DNA of 64,000 nucleotides from Calendula officinalis (taxonomy: Eukaryota; Streptophyta; Magnoliopsida; Asterales; Asteraceae). Shown piece after piece: positions 44,780-55,929 of this stretch. The stretch is taken from the NCBI GenBank assembly GCA_963853835.1, contig OY970835.1, forward strand, positions 35,104,047 to 35,168,046, in the 5' to 3' direction. Each line of letters starts with the position of its first letter. Position 1 is the stretch's first letter. Position numbers and translations under genes: made by a program. Below the pieces are notes generated by a model. It did no database searches and was not told where the DNA came from. It saw only the letters and a program-made list of their open reading frames with translations.

Positions 44780-47700
44780 CTAGTTTCTAACCCGTGAAAA
44801 ATCACGGGCTCTCAATAATTTTACTGAATGTAACGCTTATGAAATACAAAAATTTATCATTAATCCTTCTCTTTCTCTCATTTCATCTTCACCCCTATTC
44901 TGCCATCTCTCTATCTCTCTCTGGAGCTCATCTAGCGACTGGTAATGTGGTGATTAAAAAAAAATTAAACTAATAAAAATCGGTCTCTCAAGCTCACTCA
45001 TCTTCCTTTTTTGTTCTTTAATCTTTCTTCTGTCTGATTTTTTTTCTCAATCGTTAGAAAGAGGGTCAATTAGGGCAATGAATTTCGTATGTAAAATTTT
45101 CATTTAATATGGCCGATCGTTCCTTGCATAAGTCAGTTATATTTACAGAAAGAGGGTCATGTACATCTATATTTACGGAAAAAAATCAAATGCGTTTTCC
45201 TTGCACAAATCAGTTTCATGACCACTTGATTCATGGGTATAAACCAAGCAACTTCAATGCAATGATAGTATCCAATAGTATTCCCCACCATTCCCTTTGC
45301 CATTACCATTCCCTTTCCTTAATATGCACCAAGCACACCCTAACATAAATTTATATACACTTTCTTAAATATAACATTTAAGAAAGTGATGATTACGAAA
45401 TAAAGGATGAAAAAAATGTAATATAAACATATTCAAATTAATATTTATATAGAAAAAACAAAGGATATTGACATTTACGAAAATAATGATGATAATCTAT
45501 ATATTTATCTATTCTATGTATTATAATAAAATAAGATTTTAAAAAATCCATATGCCATCTTGTAAAGCCCCTAATGCCACATGACAACCTAAGAGATCAC
45601 CGCATAAATCAAAACAAAATACATATTATGTAATTAATTAAATTAGTTATCCTTTGCTCAAAATTATCTCCTGCTCAAAATTATTTTATGGTGCCTTCTT
45701 TTTACTGCTAAAAAAAGGTATATTTTAAATTAACGGATACCTTTAAATTTTAAAATTGAAAACAATTTTTTGGAGTTAATTGTGCATATCTTTCTTTCAT
45801 TCAAATTCAAAATCTATATCTATATAAGGTCATGTAGGATAAAATGCTTGGTTTAATGTGAGTATTAATATGTCCAAACTATGTCATTTTGATTTTATTT
45901 TAGCATCATAAAGTGCAACACATTATACACGGGTTATAAAGTACAAATGAATATGACAGAATATGTCAATGTTTGTTTATGAAAAAAAATATTTTTGAAT
46001 TAAATGTTATCATGTTTACATATACGATTTTAATAATTATTTTTTATGTGATTTAGTAGTTTATTTTTTATATGATGTTTAACCAATTATTGTTACCATT
46101 AAAGAAAAGAGACCCAGTTTTTATCACTTCATTACTCACTTAATGTAAAATTTGGATTTTTCTTTATTAAATTTATGTTAATTCTCAAAATAAATTCATG
46201 TTAATTCTCAATATAAATCTTCATTGCAATGCGTATGAAATTATGAATTTTGTGCCTCAATTTTGTATTAAACGTATAGTACTTAATTTTGAAATCAAAC
46301 TAATGATTCATTCGACCCGTTCAATTATTTACTAAATTTAAATATATATATATATATACTTAGGTTCTTTTTCCTTTAGACCCGTTCGTTTTAACTTGAT
46401 TTTTTATTTTCTAAAAGTATAGAATTCAATCTATTAGAATGATGAATACTAAGTATTTCTACCAAAATTTAATATTTATTAGACTTTTTCCCCATTTTTG
46501 ACCCGTTTTAACCGTTTAATTTTTAGCATTATATTTTTATTCAACCCAACTGATTGGTATTTGATTAAATTTCTAATTTTTTTAAAAATTATGTTGTTGT
46601 TTTTTAGGAGATTGAGTTTGTTACTATTATACCATTTATTTTTAGAAATTGAATTTAATGCATAATTTGTGGACGAATTATTTATTTTTGATAAAATGGA
46701 ATATACAATTAACATTCAAAGTATTAACGAAATAAGGGAATTAACTTGAATTTATGATAGTATTCATTTGTAGTTATTAGTTTCTATAAGTAAACCAATA
46801 ATATATGAAACCTTGGATTTTGTAATTGAGTAATGGTATTTAGGCATATCATTTATACCTACTCATAGGCCTACTTATTAGATGAAGACACGTGTCAAAA
46901 TCAAGGGATAATATTAGGAGAGAGAATTAGTGGAATATACATATCATCTTATCAAGTGAGTAGGACTATGAGTAGGTTTAAATGATAGGACTAAATATCA
47001 TTTCTCTTTGTAATTTGTGTTAGTGATGTTAATTATATTAAATGTTTAATTATGTGGATAATTAAATTAAAAAATTTAGTATAACAGTGAAGTAAATGCA
47101 TTTTGGAGTTAATATAAACCAAGTTAATTTGTTGTACTTCGGACTTGCGGATTAATACAAATGGAGTTAATATATATTTTTGACTTCGGACATTTGGAGT
47201 TGATACAAATGGACTAAATATGAAGCAATTTGATGGTACTATGGAAGATTAAAATTTTTGTAATTATTTAGAATGCTAACTTGTTATGGTATAAAAGTTA
47301 GGGAAAAAAATTAGAAACAAATTGGTTCCTAAATTATATAAGTCTACTATCATCCCACGGAATAAGGTGGCTAGAAATTATGGCAGGAAACATAAGAGCT
47401 AAAATATTGACACGTGGCATTAAAGGGTTTGATTGATTATAGTAGTAGGGTAGATGTGATCAATCTTGACCATTAATTATTATTGATAAACTATTGAGAT
47501 TTTCACTTGATATTATATAAAAATTAAGGATCATTTTGAACACATATTTTTATTATAATAATAATTGTTTTTTTTTGTTTGTTATAATACATAAATTATA
47601 ACTATAAAAGCTATATCATGTGATTGCCGTATAGTTAGTGTTTTGAAAATAAATTACTATATAGTTGTTTATTTATGTAAACTTTCCATTAAATAATGAA

Positions 47701-48190
47701 ATATGAGATTTAAAGATGTGATTTAGTATTGTTTTCAATTTAATACGTGATATAGCAACAAATAATTTTGTAAACACGGGTTAGGATATTAATTTTTTAC
47801 ACGTCTCATGTGTGTAACCTTTGTCCAACGTTTAGCGTTTGTGGTTAGTATTGTTTTGGTATAGGGAATAAAGGTTTCAAAGATTTAATACGGTAAAACA
47901 ACAATGATCGAAATTATATAGCCAGAAATCATAATTCAAATTTAGAATTAAAGATTTACTTTGAGTTATTTGTTAGTATAAATAAGATTATACAAATTAA
48001 AACTAAATCTCGAAAATTTCTCATTTTATTAATACTTATATGTATATTTATATTTTATAATATCTTTTATTTAAGATTGAGCTAGAAAACAAAAATAAAG
48101 GGCTCTATATGGTTGCCACGTGTCATGTGAGGGTCTAAAAAGATGACATGTGATAATATAGGTTTTGATTTATTATAGTAGTAGATTAGA
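44780..48190 (-). mobile_element. Helitron (non-autonomous), possibly composite
   Basis: Read on the - strand, the 3' end has the hairpin CCCGTGATTTTTCACGGG, seven bases, then CTAG at 44783-44780 followed by T, the standard Helitron terminus. Candidate 5' ends on the - strand start TCTACCCTACTACTATAAT at 47454 and TCTAATCTACTACTATAAT at 48190, both followed by an AATCAAA-type sequence. Two 5' ends suggest either nested copies or an alternative end. No Rep/helicase coding sequence is seen. A MITE sits inside at ~46833-46996. Confidence 0.6.
46833..46996. mobile_element. MITE with ~45-bp inverted ends
   Basis: The left arm AATGGTATTTAGGCATATC...CCTACTCATAGGCCTACT is inverted at the right as GAGTAGGACTATGAGTAGG...GATAGGACTAAATATCATT. 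Superfamily not assigned. Confidence 0.7.
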
Positions 48191-48361
48191 TATAAAGCAT
48201 TAAAACTTATACAAATTACAAGCTGCTATTTTAACTTAATCTTATCTTCAACTCTTACCTAATTTATATACCCCGCCTATTTTCCCACCAATATATACTT
48301 CTTTTGTGTTCTTTTGGTGTTTATCATTCTCATAACTACAAGCATATAACTAAGACTCTAA

Positions 48362-50153
48362 GAGCATGGGGTATGGTACCCCATAGTGCTCGTGGTCGCC
48401 ACACCTGTCAAATCATAGTGTGTGTTTGCGTGGTATGGACCGTGGTATGAAACGAATATTTTTTTTTTACCTCTAAGAGCTCTCGGTGTCGACCCGTTAT
48501 CCGCCCGTTATAGCCTTATAACGGCGCCGAACCCACACCGTGGGTGGCGCCGTTCGTCCGTTATCCGCCCACCGTCGAGCCAACAACGATCGTTAAAGGG
48601 AGGCAACGGCTAGAATTTCTAAAAAGAAGGTGGGCAACGGTCGGATTTTGGGGGGGGGGGGGGTTAACGGTAAAAAAAAATAATTAATATTTCCAAATCT
48701 CTATATAAATACCAACCTTTTCATCTAAAATTTATACCATCTTTCTATACACTTCATCTTCTTAAATCTTTCACAATGTCTAAACACAACGATTTCATTA
48801 ATCAATTGATTGCTTTCCAAAGCATGTTCCCGTCAACGGCTTCATCTAGTTCGGCTCCACAATCATCAAACGCACCATTTAGCCAACCGTTTGTAAATCC
48901 ATTTAACCAACCCTTAACCCCGGAACAACTTGCGTTCTTGCAAACGCAACAACAAATGTTTCAACAAACCGCCCCAAATGAACCAATGTTTCAACAACCC
49001 GAAACCCCTACCGAACAATTCACGTCGTCTAACGAAGTTATTCCGGACACACAACCGGAAGAACCTTCTTCCGTAAGGAGGAGGGCAAAAGGAAAGGGTA
49101 AGGCCAAAGAAAAAGCGGCTCCAATAAAACGCACACGGTGGTCTCAAGATGAAGAATTGGCGTTGGCACAAAGTTGGATCTCCATTTCAGAAGATCCTGT
49201 CCGCGGGCGGAACCTAGATCTTGATTCGTTATGGGATAAAGTTGTTGCCGAATACAACTTTGTGGTATCCTTTCCCCGTAACAAGGACATGATTACCGGA
49301 AAGTGGACATCATTGACCAGGGAGTGTGGAAAATTTCTTGCAATTGTCGAACGAACACAACGACTTAGCGGTGAAAACGACGAGGGTGTTTTTACTCATT
49401 GTCTACAACAATACCAACAGAATGAAGTTACCGCGTTCAAGCATATCAAGGCGTGGGAATTTCTGAAACATCACTCGAAATGGCACACACCCGAGCCCGT
49501 TCAACCCGGTAGAAGGCGACATGTGGAAGCACTTGTAGGTGACTCTGAAGATTTTGAAGACCCGAACCCACTTTTCCGAGGCGACACCATCGAACGACCC
49601 GCAGGGCCACCACGAAAATCTAAAAGTGCCCGTTCGGACACGTCGGGAAGTGTTTCTAAAAAAGACGAATTCAAGGAAATGGTTGAAACAAATTTAGAGA
49701 AAGATCGAGCTTTGAAATCGGAGCACCAAAAGGAAAGATCGAGATACAAGGCGTTGTCATTCCTTGGAATCGACACGACACATATGTCGGAGGAAGATAA
49801 AGCGTTGATCGAGTTGGAGAAGGAAAGGATTCGAAACAAATATCGATCTTTATTTCTATGTTTTTTAATTTTCCGTATTTTTAGTTTTCCGTATTTTTAA
49901 TTTTCCGTATTTTTAATTTTCGTCTTTTTAATGTATCGTTCGTATTTTAATTAATCGTATTTTTAATTTATGTTTTCGTCCTTTAAATATACAAAAAAGA
50001 AAAAAAAAACTAAGTGGGACCCCTATAACATAGCTATAACTAAGCAATAACTAAGCTCCCAAAGAGCCACATTTCCATCTCTTAATTATAGCCAAGTTAT
50101 AGGACAAAAAATGCTATAACTAAGCAATAACTAAGCTCTCACACCTTGTGCTC
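48362..50153 (+). mobile_element. PIF/Harbinger element carrying only ORF1
   Basis: Bounded by GAGCATGGGGT (48362) and ACACCTTGTGCTC (to 50153), related in inverse, with TAA on both sides (48359-48361, 50154-50156). The right end has repeated TAGCTATAACTAAGCAATAACTAAGCTC units. The interior has one intact ORF (48776-49900) and no DDE transposase, so it would depend on a transposase supplied elsewhere. A run of 13-14 G lies near 48650-48663. Confidence 0.8.
48776..49900 (+). CDS. PIF/Harbinger ORF1, Myb/SANT-like DNA-binding protein
   Basis: 374 aa, uninterrupted. The N-terminal ~110 residues are Gln/Pro/Ser-rich and disordered, followed by a basic KGKGKAKEK patch. A Myb/SANT-like trihelix domain begins KRTRWSQDEELALAQSW near residue 118 and runs to about 200 (SLWDKVV, KDMITGKWTSL). 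The C-terminal part (~290-355) is charged and probably helical. The final ~18 residues are hydrophobic and read from AT-rich DNA, so they may be an extension past the original stop. This family is often misnamed glutathione S-transferase T3-like. Known role: in PIF/Harbinger elements this protein binds the ends and brings the transposase to DNA. TATATAAATA at ~48700 lies upstream. Confidence 0.85.
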   Translation: MSKHNDFINQLIAFQSMFPSTASSSSAPQSSNAPFSQPFVNPFNQPLTPEQLAFLQTQQQMFQQTAPNEPMFQQPETPTEQFTSSNEVIPDTQPEEPSSVRRRAKGKGKAKEKAAPIKRTRWSQDEELALAQSWISISEDPVRGRNLDLDSLWDKVVAEYNFVVSFPRNKDMITGKWTSLTRECGKFLAIVERTQRLSGENDEGVFTHCLQQYQQNEVTAFKHIKAWEFLKHHSKWHTPEPVQPGRRRHVEALVGDSEDFEDPNPLFRGDTIERPAGPPRKSKSARSDTSGSVSKKDEFKEMVETNLEKDRALKSEHQKERSRYKALSFLGIDTTHMSEEDKALIELEKERIRNKYRSLFLCFLIFRIFSFPYF

Positions 50154-50156
50154 TAA

Positions 50157-52580
50157 CAATCAAAAGGCAAATGGTCACTTTTTTTTTAACCACCCCAAAA
50201 CATACTACCAATGCACAATCAATTAACTCAATTCACCACATCAACAAAATTTTCTCTTCTATAATTCATCATTCAACTTTCTTACCTACTAATCTCCTAA
50301 AAAAGATACTATGGATCCAAATATTGGTTCTTCAATAGAACTATAAAAAAACAACCGAAACCCACCGCAACCTCATACAATTGGTATACCACAATCACCG
50401 TTCTTCGGATCTCATATCGGGTTCCAACAACAACCCAATATATTTTCCAATCAAAACATACAATTTCCAAGTCAATGGTACCTTCAATACCCACTATCAC
50501 CATTATGTTTCAACCAAACCATGCAATATTACACAACTTCTGCTCCTCAAAATCACTTACCTCAAAATTTACCCACCCAAATGGAATACACCAAGTCATT
50601 ACCCTGCCCACATTTGGTTAAAATTGTTTGTGGTCATTCAAAGTGGATGAAAGTTGTTCTTTTGGATATTAACGCAAAAATGCATGAATGTTACCCAACT
50701 TATAATGAACTCATCTGCACGTCCGGTTGGAAAAAAAAGAAAAAATAGAAATGGCCTAGAATGAGTGGATTTATTTCGATAAAAGAAACTTCGTTTGACT
50801 TTAAAAAAAAGTGGCAAGTGGTGTCACACCACATCTTATAACAAAATATCAAACACGATGCCAATACCAGTAGCACGAGAACGAAATCTGTAAGTGAAAC
50901 AGAGTTTGTCATCTAGTCAGAGGAACAACCTAAGCCCATGTTCCAATTTTCTGTTTGTCTCTTTTTATATCCATTAATTCGTTATCATGTTTTACCATAT
51001 TCTCACAAAGCATTCTTTTGAACCATTTAAAGTGAAATTTAACGAAGCTAAATTATCAACAGCTGAGGTTTATCTTCAATTCACAAGTAATGACTTTTTA
51101 TTTTTCTTTTTTAAAAGATATTCCCGTTTGTAATCGGCTATCCGGGATGGCCGACGTGATGTACGAGATTTAACACTTGGTTTCACCGGGGCTGGTCCAA
51201 TAAATTATTGGGCCCATTGCATACTCTTAAAAAGGGCTGGTCCAAATAAATTTTGCAATTAATAATTATGTAATACCCATGTTCAAAGAAATAAAGATTA
51301 TGTAATAGAAGAAGTTTAGCTAGTGTTGTTGTATGAATTCCTCTAATTAATACAACAAGTGGCACAATAGCAAGTGTAACCAAATCAGTAATTCAATCCA
51401 AAATTAAACTACTTGTAGAAATACACTAAATTCAATCTAAATCTGCAAAAATACACTACTTGCAGATTGCAGTTGTATTGATCAGTAAACCAATCCTAAA
51501 TCAAACTAAATTATACAGTATTTGTTACACACTTACACTAAATCAATAAATGTAATTCAACCCTAAATTAAACTTCTAAACCCAAAAGCAACACTATTTA
51601 GAGGGTTGCATTTGTATCGATCGATCATTGAAGTTTCTAAACCCAAAATCACAGAATCAAGCAAGTTCATAGATGAGAGACAACGAACCGTCACAGAGCC
51701 ATTGAAGCTGTGATCGCGTGCGAATGACGAGCACATTACGGAATCAAGATTCAAGCGAGTGCAGGAGCTGAAAAAATTATTGAATCTGGGTGATAAAATC
51801 TCTACGAACCCTTTCTCTTGCGTTTCTTATTCCAAGTTTTCTTCCATTTTTACGATCGCCTTTTCATATTTCGTCCGTTCCCTTTTATTCCTTTGGGCTG
51901 ACGTATAAACAATTGGGCCTACACACGAAAAATGGGTTATGAAATTAAAAAAATGGGCCCTCAATTTGATCTAGGTTTCACAAATAATGACCATGTACTC
52001 AATTATTGGTATTATTTTCTTTTCATCATTAAGCTCCTTCAATTAAAAATTTTAATTTGTAAACATGGAAAATAATTGGATGGAAATTTATGGTGTAATT
52101 GACATGGTTGTAAACTTGTGATGATCAAACTCGGTAATTAGTAGATCTTGTCTTGAGGTATAAATTAGTCGGATGGGGTTCATTTTTATCTATAAACACA
52201 ATAAAATAATTTAAATTATTTAAATTATTATATTTCATACTCCTTTATAGATCATTGAGGAATAGGGGTATTTTTGTCAACCCATTAATTTAAGTGTCAC
52301 CACCATTTCAACCCAACATAACCTCCTCCAAGAAATAAACAAAAAAACTTAAATGAAACCTTTTGTAGTGATTAGTTTGAATAAAGATGTAATATAGTAT
52401 ATTATAAGAAACATGTTATTTCGAAGAAATATGTAATTTTCATAGTACATGTTATGTTGAAGAAATTAGAAATATGTTACTAAGTGGTTCTGGTAATTTT
52501 TGAGGGAATGCTCCTGCAAATTGTCAAAATTGCCTAATATGGTGTTAATATTGGTAAAAGAATAAAATATCTCAATAATG
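50157..52580. other. Intergenic DNA with a possible second ORF1-like remnant
   Basis: 50311-50650 starts ATGGATCCAAATATTGGT and reads as a Pro/Gln/Asn-rich protein start with an early stop, reminiscent of the N-terminus of PIF ORF1 proteins or similar. This is weak. The remainder has no recognised gene. A 63-codon - strand frame at 51563 has no domain. Confidence 0.35.
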
Positions 52581-52585
52581 ATGGC

Positions 52586-54287
52586 TGTAACACCTCAATT
52601 TTTTTTAATACAAAATACTGCCTAAAATAAAACATTTTATAAATAGAAGAACATCCTCAAATTTGAATTTACAAAAACCTTGGTATGAAATCAGAGTATA
52701 AAAGTAGGTGTTACAAAATAGATCATAACCAAGCTAAGACTAAATCCAATCTAGTGTTCTTCTAATCTAGGTCCCGCATCTCTATCCATGCGTACCTAAG
52801 CCTTCGATCCCGAACCTGAGTACATAGCAAAACAAAACAAGGAGTACGTGAGACAAAACGTCTCGTGAGTTACATGGGTTTAAACCCATTAACAATAATA
52901 ATCGTTTATCCAAGTAAACAACAAACAAGTAATTTCGCCCATCCATATAGTCACCCTATGGTAACTCCAAACCTTGCTTTCCTAGCAACACATATCTAGT
53001 TATCGGGTTGCCCCCGAGCTAACTAGCAATACTAACGTGCCTAGCTATCGGGTTGCCCCCGAACTAGCTAAAAGCACCCATAAATCCAACTATCGGGTTG
53101 CCCCCGAACTAGCTAGAAACACTAACCTATCTAACTATCGGGTTGCCCCCGAACTAGTTAGAAACATCACCATGTCTAGTAATCGGGTTGCCCCCGAACT
53201 AACTAGCATCACGTCATCTCGTTCTCACCATAACTCAAAGGTTATGTCAATCTAGTCCTCGGCTATCACATTCATCATCAAACCAGTTAGTTATATATTA
53301 ACAATAATTTCATAACTAACTAAACAACTATAAGTCTATTCAATTAAGCAATTAGACCGTAACACAAGTATGAAAATGTATTTCAAAGGCTATGTACTCA
53401 ATAAAGTCCACACGTACTCACCTTAGTAACAAAGATGCTTTAACCGTATTCTTTCCGCCGGTTCCTTGTTCACAATTCGTCCACTTCAATACTTCACCGA
53501 ATGTCTAAAACAATCATCACAACAAGATTATCATCATAAACTACTACCAATGTGTTCATCCACATCTAGATAACACCCATCAATCCATTCCCCCAAATAT
53601 GGTGATTTACCAAACCCTAGGTTTAACCAACCCGTAAGATTCTTACAAATCATAATTATACACTTGTTTCCTTTGTTAATATACCATCTATTAAGTGTAT
53701 ACACCATTTATATCACCATAACCCATAACCCCAAGAACTAGGGTTTCAACCCCAAGCTTCTAAACCCATAGATCTAAAGCCATAACTACAAAGGATTGAA
53801 GATATACCTTTAATCTTCAACCAGTAGTGAAGAATCACAAGATTTGACCAAGAAATCTGCTCCAAATGATGTTTTACCCTCAAAATCGTTCACACACTTG
53901 AAGAGAGAAAAACTAGGGTTTACAAATGCAATAAATGAGCTCAAACCCGACTTTAATGCTGCACGACCAAAGTTCACGGCGCGAACTACTTCGCGTCGCT
54001 AACTCTGCATATCGTACGCATACTTAGCGATCGCTATCTCATCGCGAACTACTTCGCGCCCGATAGCCAAACTACCTGGCCCGACTTCCCGATCGCCACC
54101 AATAGTTCGCGTCGCGAACTCTCTTAGGCAGCAGGGCTGCATTTTTTTATCTTTGTCTCGACCCGGTTTCGCCCATAACTTTCTCGTACGGTGTCCAAAC
54201 GACACGAAACCAATTTCCACGTGTTTTATATGATTTATCCATAATTATCATATTTTTACATATTTTATTTATTTACAATTTCGGGTC
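52586..54287. mobile_element. Probable solo LTR (Ty3-gypsy-like)
   Basis: Starts TGTAACACC, a common plant gypsy LTR start, and finishes TTTCGGGTC. It is flanked by ATGGC on both sides (52581-52585, 54288-54292), which fits a 5-bp target duplication. The end is not the canonical CA, so the right border is uncertain by a few bases. There are no gag or pol sequences. It contains the 45-bp repeat array and a segment with repeated TTCGCG/GCGCGAACTACTTCGCG units near 53980-54120. Confidence 0.6.
52991..53215. repeat. 45-bp tandem repeat, five units
   Basis: The core ATCGGGTTGCCCCCGA recurs exactly every 45 bp (starting about 53002, 53047, 53092, 53137 and 53182), each with flanking CTAGCTA-type bases and a variable linker. 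Read on + it gives a repeated RVAPEL peptide, but the frame is short and has no other coding sign. Lies inside the probable LTR. Confidence 0.9.
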
Positions 54288-54292
54288 ATGGC

Positions 54293-55149
54293 ATAGTCGC
54301 ATAATAGTCGCATTGTAAAAGAAGTCAAAATGGACAAATTTTAAAACTTGCATACTTTGTTTAATACTGTCAAAAATGCTAAAATTTGAGAACTCTCATA
54401 ATTTTAGTTCTTTTTTTCATAACTGCAACGTCCTGTCTCAGTTGTCATGTTTTTATTCGATACTAATTTGGATGTTTCATTACATGTTCAGTTGAATTTA
54501 CTCTAAGGTCAGCCGTTTGACCCAAAATTTTTGCCCTTTTTCACCCGCCGCATTGCCGCTAGTAAAGAACTAGTTAAGAAAAAACTATATTACTTCAAAA
54601 CATTGTAATTATATGGAGAAATTATCGGTCATCACTAACTTTTTGTCACAAATAAGTATTTAATTGATTTTTTTTTTTTTAATTTAGATTGGCTAGATTA
54701 TTGTCAACTTAAGAGTTGACCTTCCGTACGAAAAAGACAATTCCCAAACTAGTTTATCTAATTTCCCAGCCAATTCGTATAAATAAGACGATTAGACGTC
54801 AAAAAATCTTTTTAGGTATCGATAAATTTTGCAACATTCGTGTTGTCTTTTGGTCCTAATTTTTTAGGACAGGAGTGAACACAAGATTAATTGTCTTAGA
54901 TTCTAAACATGCATAAAAATCAAAGCAATTTAGAAACATGAAGTGATTAATGGTCTACAATGCTAAAAAACAACTCATATATAACTGACTTCATAAAAAG
55001 ATAAGAAAAATAGACGTTAGATCATAAGTAATCGAACATATATTCTTGATATAGCATTTTAAATACACCAAGAACAAAAACCCAACAAAAGAATTCAAAA
55101 ACTAATTAATGAACTCACCAGATTTGACAATTTAACCCTCATTAATTAT
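54293..55149. other. Intergenic DNA downstream of the MADS-box gene
   Basis: AT-rich, probably includes the 3' UTR of the MADS-box gene. No gene or repeat recognised. Confidence 0.5.
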
Positions 55150-55809
55150 TTACCTCAAATTTCCAACTTGTTGGAAGTTGAGACCACCATTGACGGTGGA
55201 GTTTGTAGGAACACACACGTTCTGAACATGACCGTTACTCCACCCCATATCGAACACATTCCGACCCAAGAACATCGGATTTTTCTTAATCATCATTAAC
55301 TCATCAGCTCTCATCACCACTTTTTTCTTCAATTCCTCCAACGAAAAAAGATATTGTTCCAACTCATCAACATTCATCCCTTCAACCGCCTCATCATACC
55401 ACGGTACGCTGCTACTCGACGGAATCATTCTCTTCTCCGCCTCCAACTCCCGCGAAACCTCCACATAATGTTGGTTAAACTCGTTTGTCGGCAATGGCGG
55501 TGGAGAATACACCGTATCATTGCAATTATCAGTGTTGTTTTCATTCAAATAACGGTCAACCAGGACGTCGGCATTGGGGTGGCCGAACGCAAAAACCCTA
55601 CCGCCGGGAGAGTTAACAAGAATAGCGATCTGCGCACCGGTCAACACACAAAGTTCCGATGCTTTCTTGAAAAGTCCGGTCCGGCGTTTAGAGAATGTGA
55701 CTTGACGGCTGTTGGTTTCTTCTATTTTCTTGATCTCGATCTTTTTCCGGCCTTTGGTCGTCTTTTTCTTCATGCTAGTGGCTCCGGTGATGTAATTAGT
55801 TAGAACCAT
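55150..55809 (-). CDS. Type I (M-alpha) MADS-box transcription factor, AGL62-like
   Basis: Single-exon gene of 219 aa, typical of type I MADS genes. The MADS domain starts near residue 20 (GRKKIEIKKIEETNSRQVTF) and continues with SKRRTGLFKKASELCVLTGA to about residue 78 (GGRVFAFGHP). FGHP after the domain is characteristic of the AGL62/AGL61 group. There is no K-box; a weaker helical part (~residues 110-170) with VDELEQYLFSLEELKKKV could mediate dimerisation. The protein acts in the nucleus, and relatives control central cell and endosperm development. The ATG at 55809 adds 12 residues before a second in-frame Met at residue 13 (MKKKTTKGRKK), which fits the family's usual start better. A TATATATA box lies near 55913-55920, on the - strand about 105 nt upstream. 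Confidence 0.9.
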   Translation of the reverse strand: MVLTNYITGATSMKKKTTKGRKKIEIKKIEETNSRQVTFSKRRTGLFKKASELCVLTGAQIAILVNSPGGRVFAFGHPNADVLVDRYLNENNTDNCNDTVYSPPPLPTNEFNQHYVEVSRELEAEKRMIPSSSSVPWYDEAVEGMNVDELEQYLFSLEELKKKVVMRADELMMIKKNPMFLGRNVFDMGWSNGHVQNVCVPTNSTVNGGLNFQQVGNLR

Positions 55810-55912
55810 GGTGGTGTTCTTGGAAGCGGTACGTAAGAAGGTGATTAATTAGGGTTATGTTTAGAAAGTAAAAAAGAAATGTGTGTAATGAAAAATATGA
55901 TCGAGAGGGATG

Positions 55913-55920
55913 TATATATA
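55913..55920 (-). promoter_or_regulatory. TATA box of the MADS-box gene
   Basis: TATATATA about 105 nt upstream of the first ATG on the - strand. Confidence 0.55.
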
Positions 55921-55929
55921 ATGAAGATT

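Noticed and set aside
45109..45348. 79-aa ORF starting MADRSLHKSV
   Set aside because: Low-complexity, no domain, within the Helitron; not supported as a gene.
52991..53215. CRISPR-like regular repeat
   Set aside because: This is a plant nuclear LTR region; the 45-bp units are tandem with no unique spacers in the CRISPR sense and no cas genes.
53037..53255. Repeat-protein ORF with RVAPEL units
   Set aside because: It is a product of the 45-bp array; there is no start context, domain or surrounding gene structure.
55354..55803. 149-aa + strand frame
   Set aside because: Antisense shadow of the MADS-box gene; no domain.
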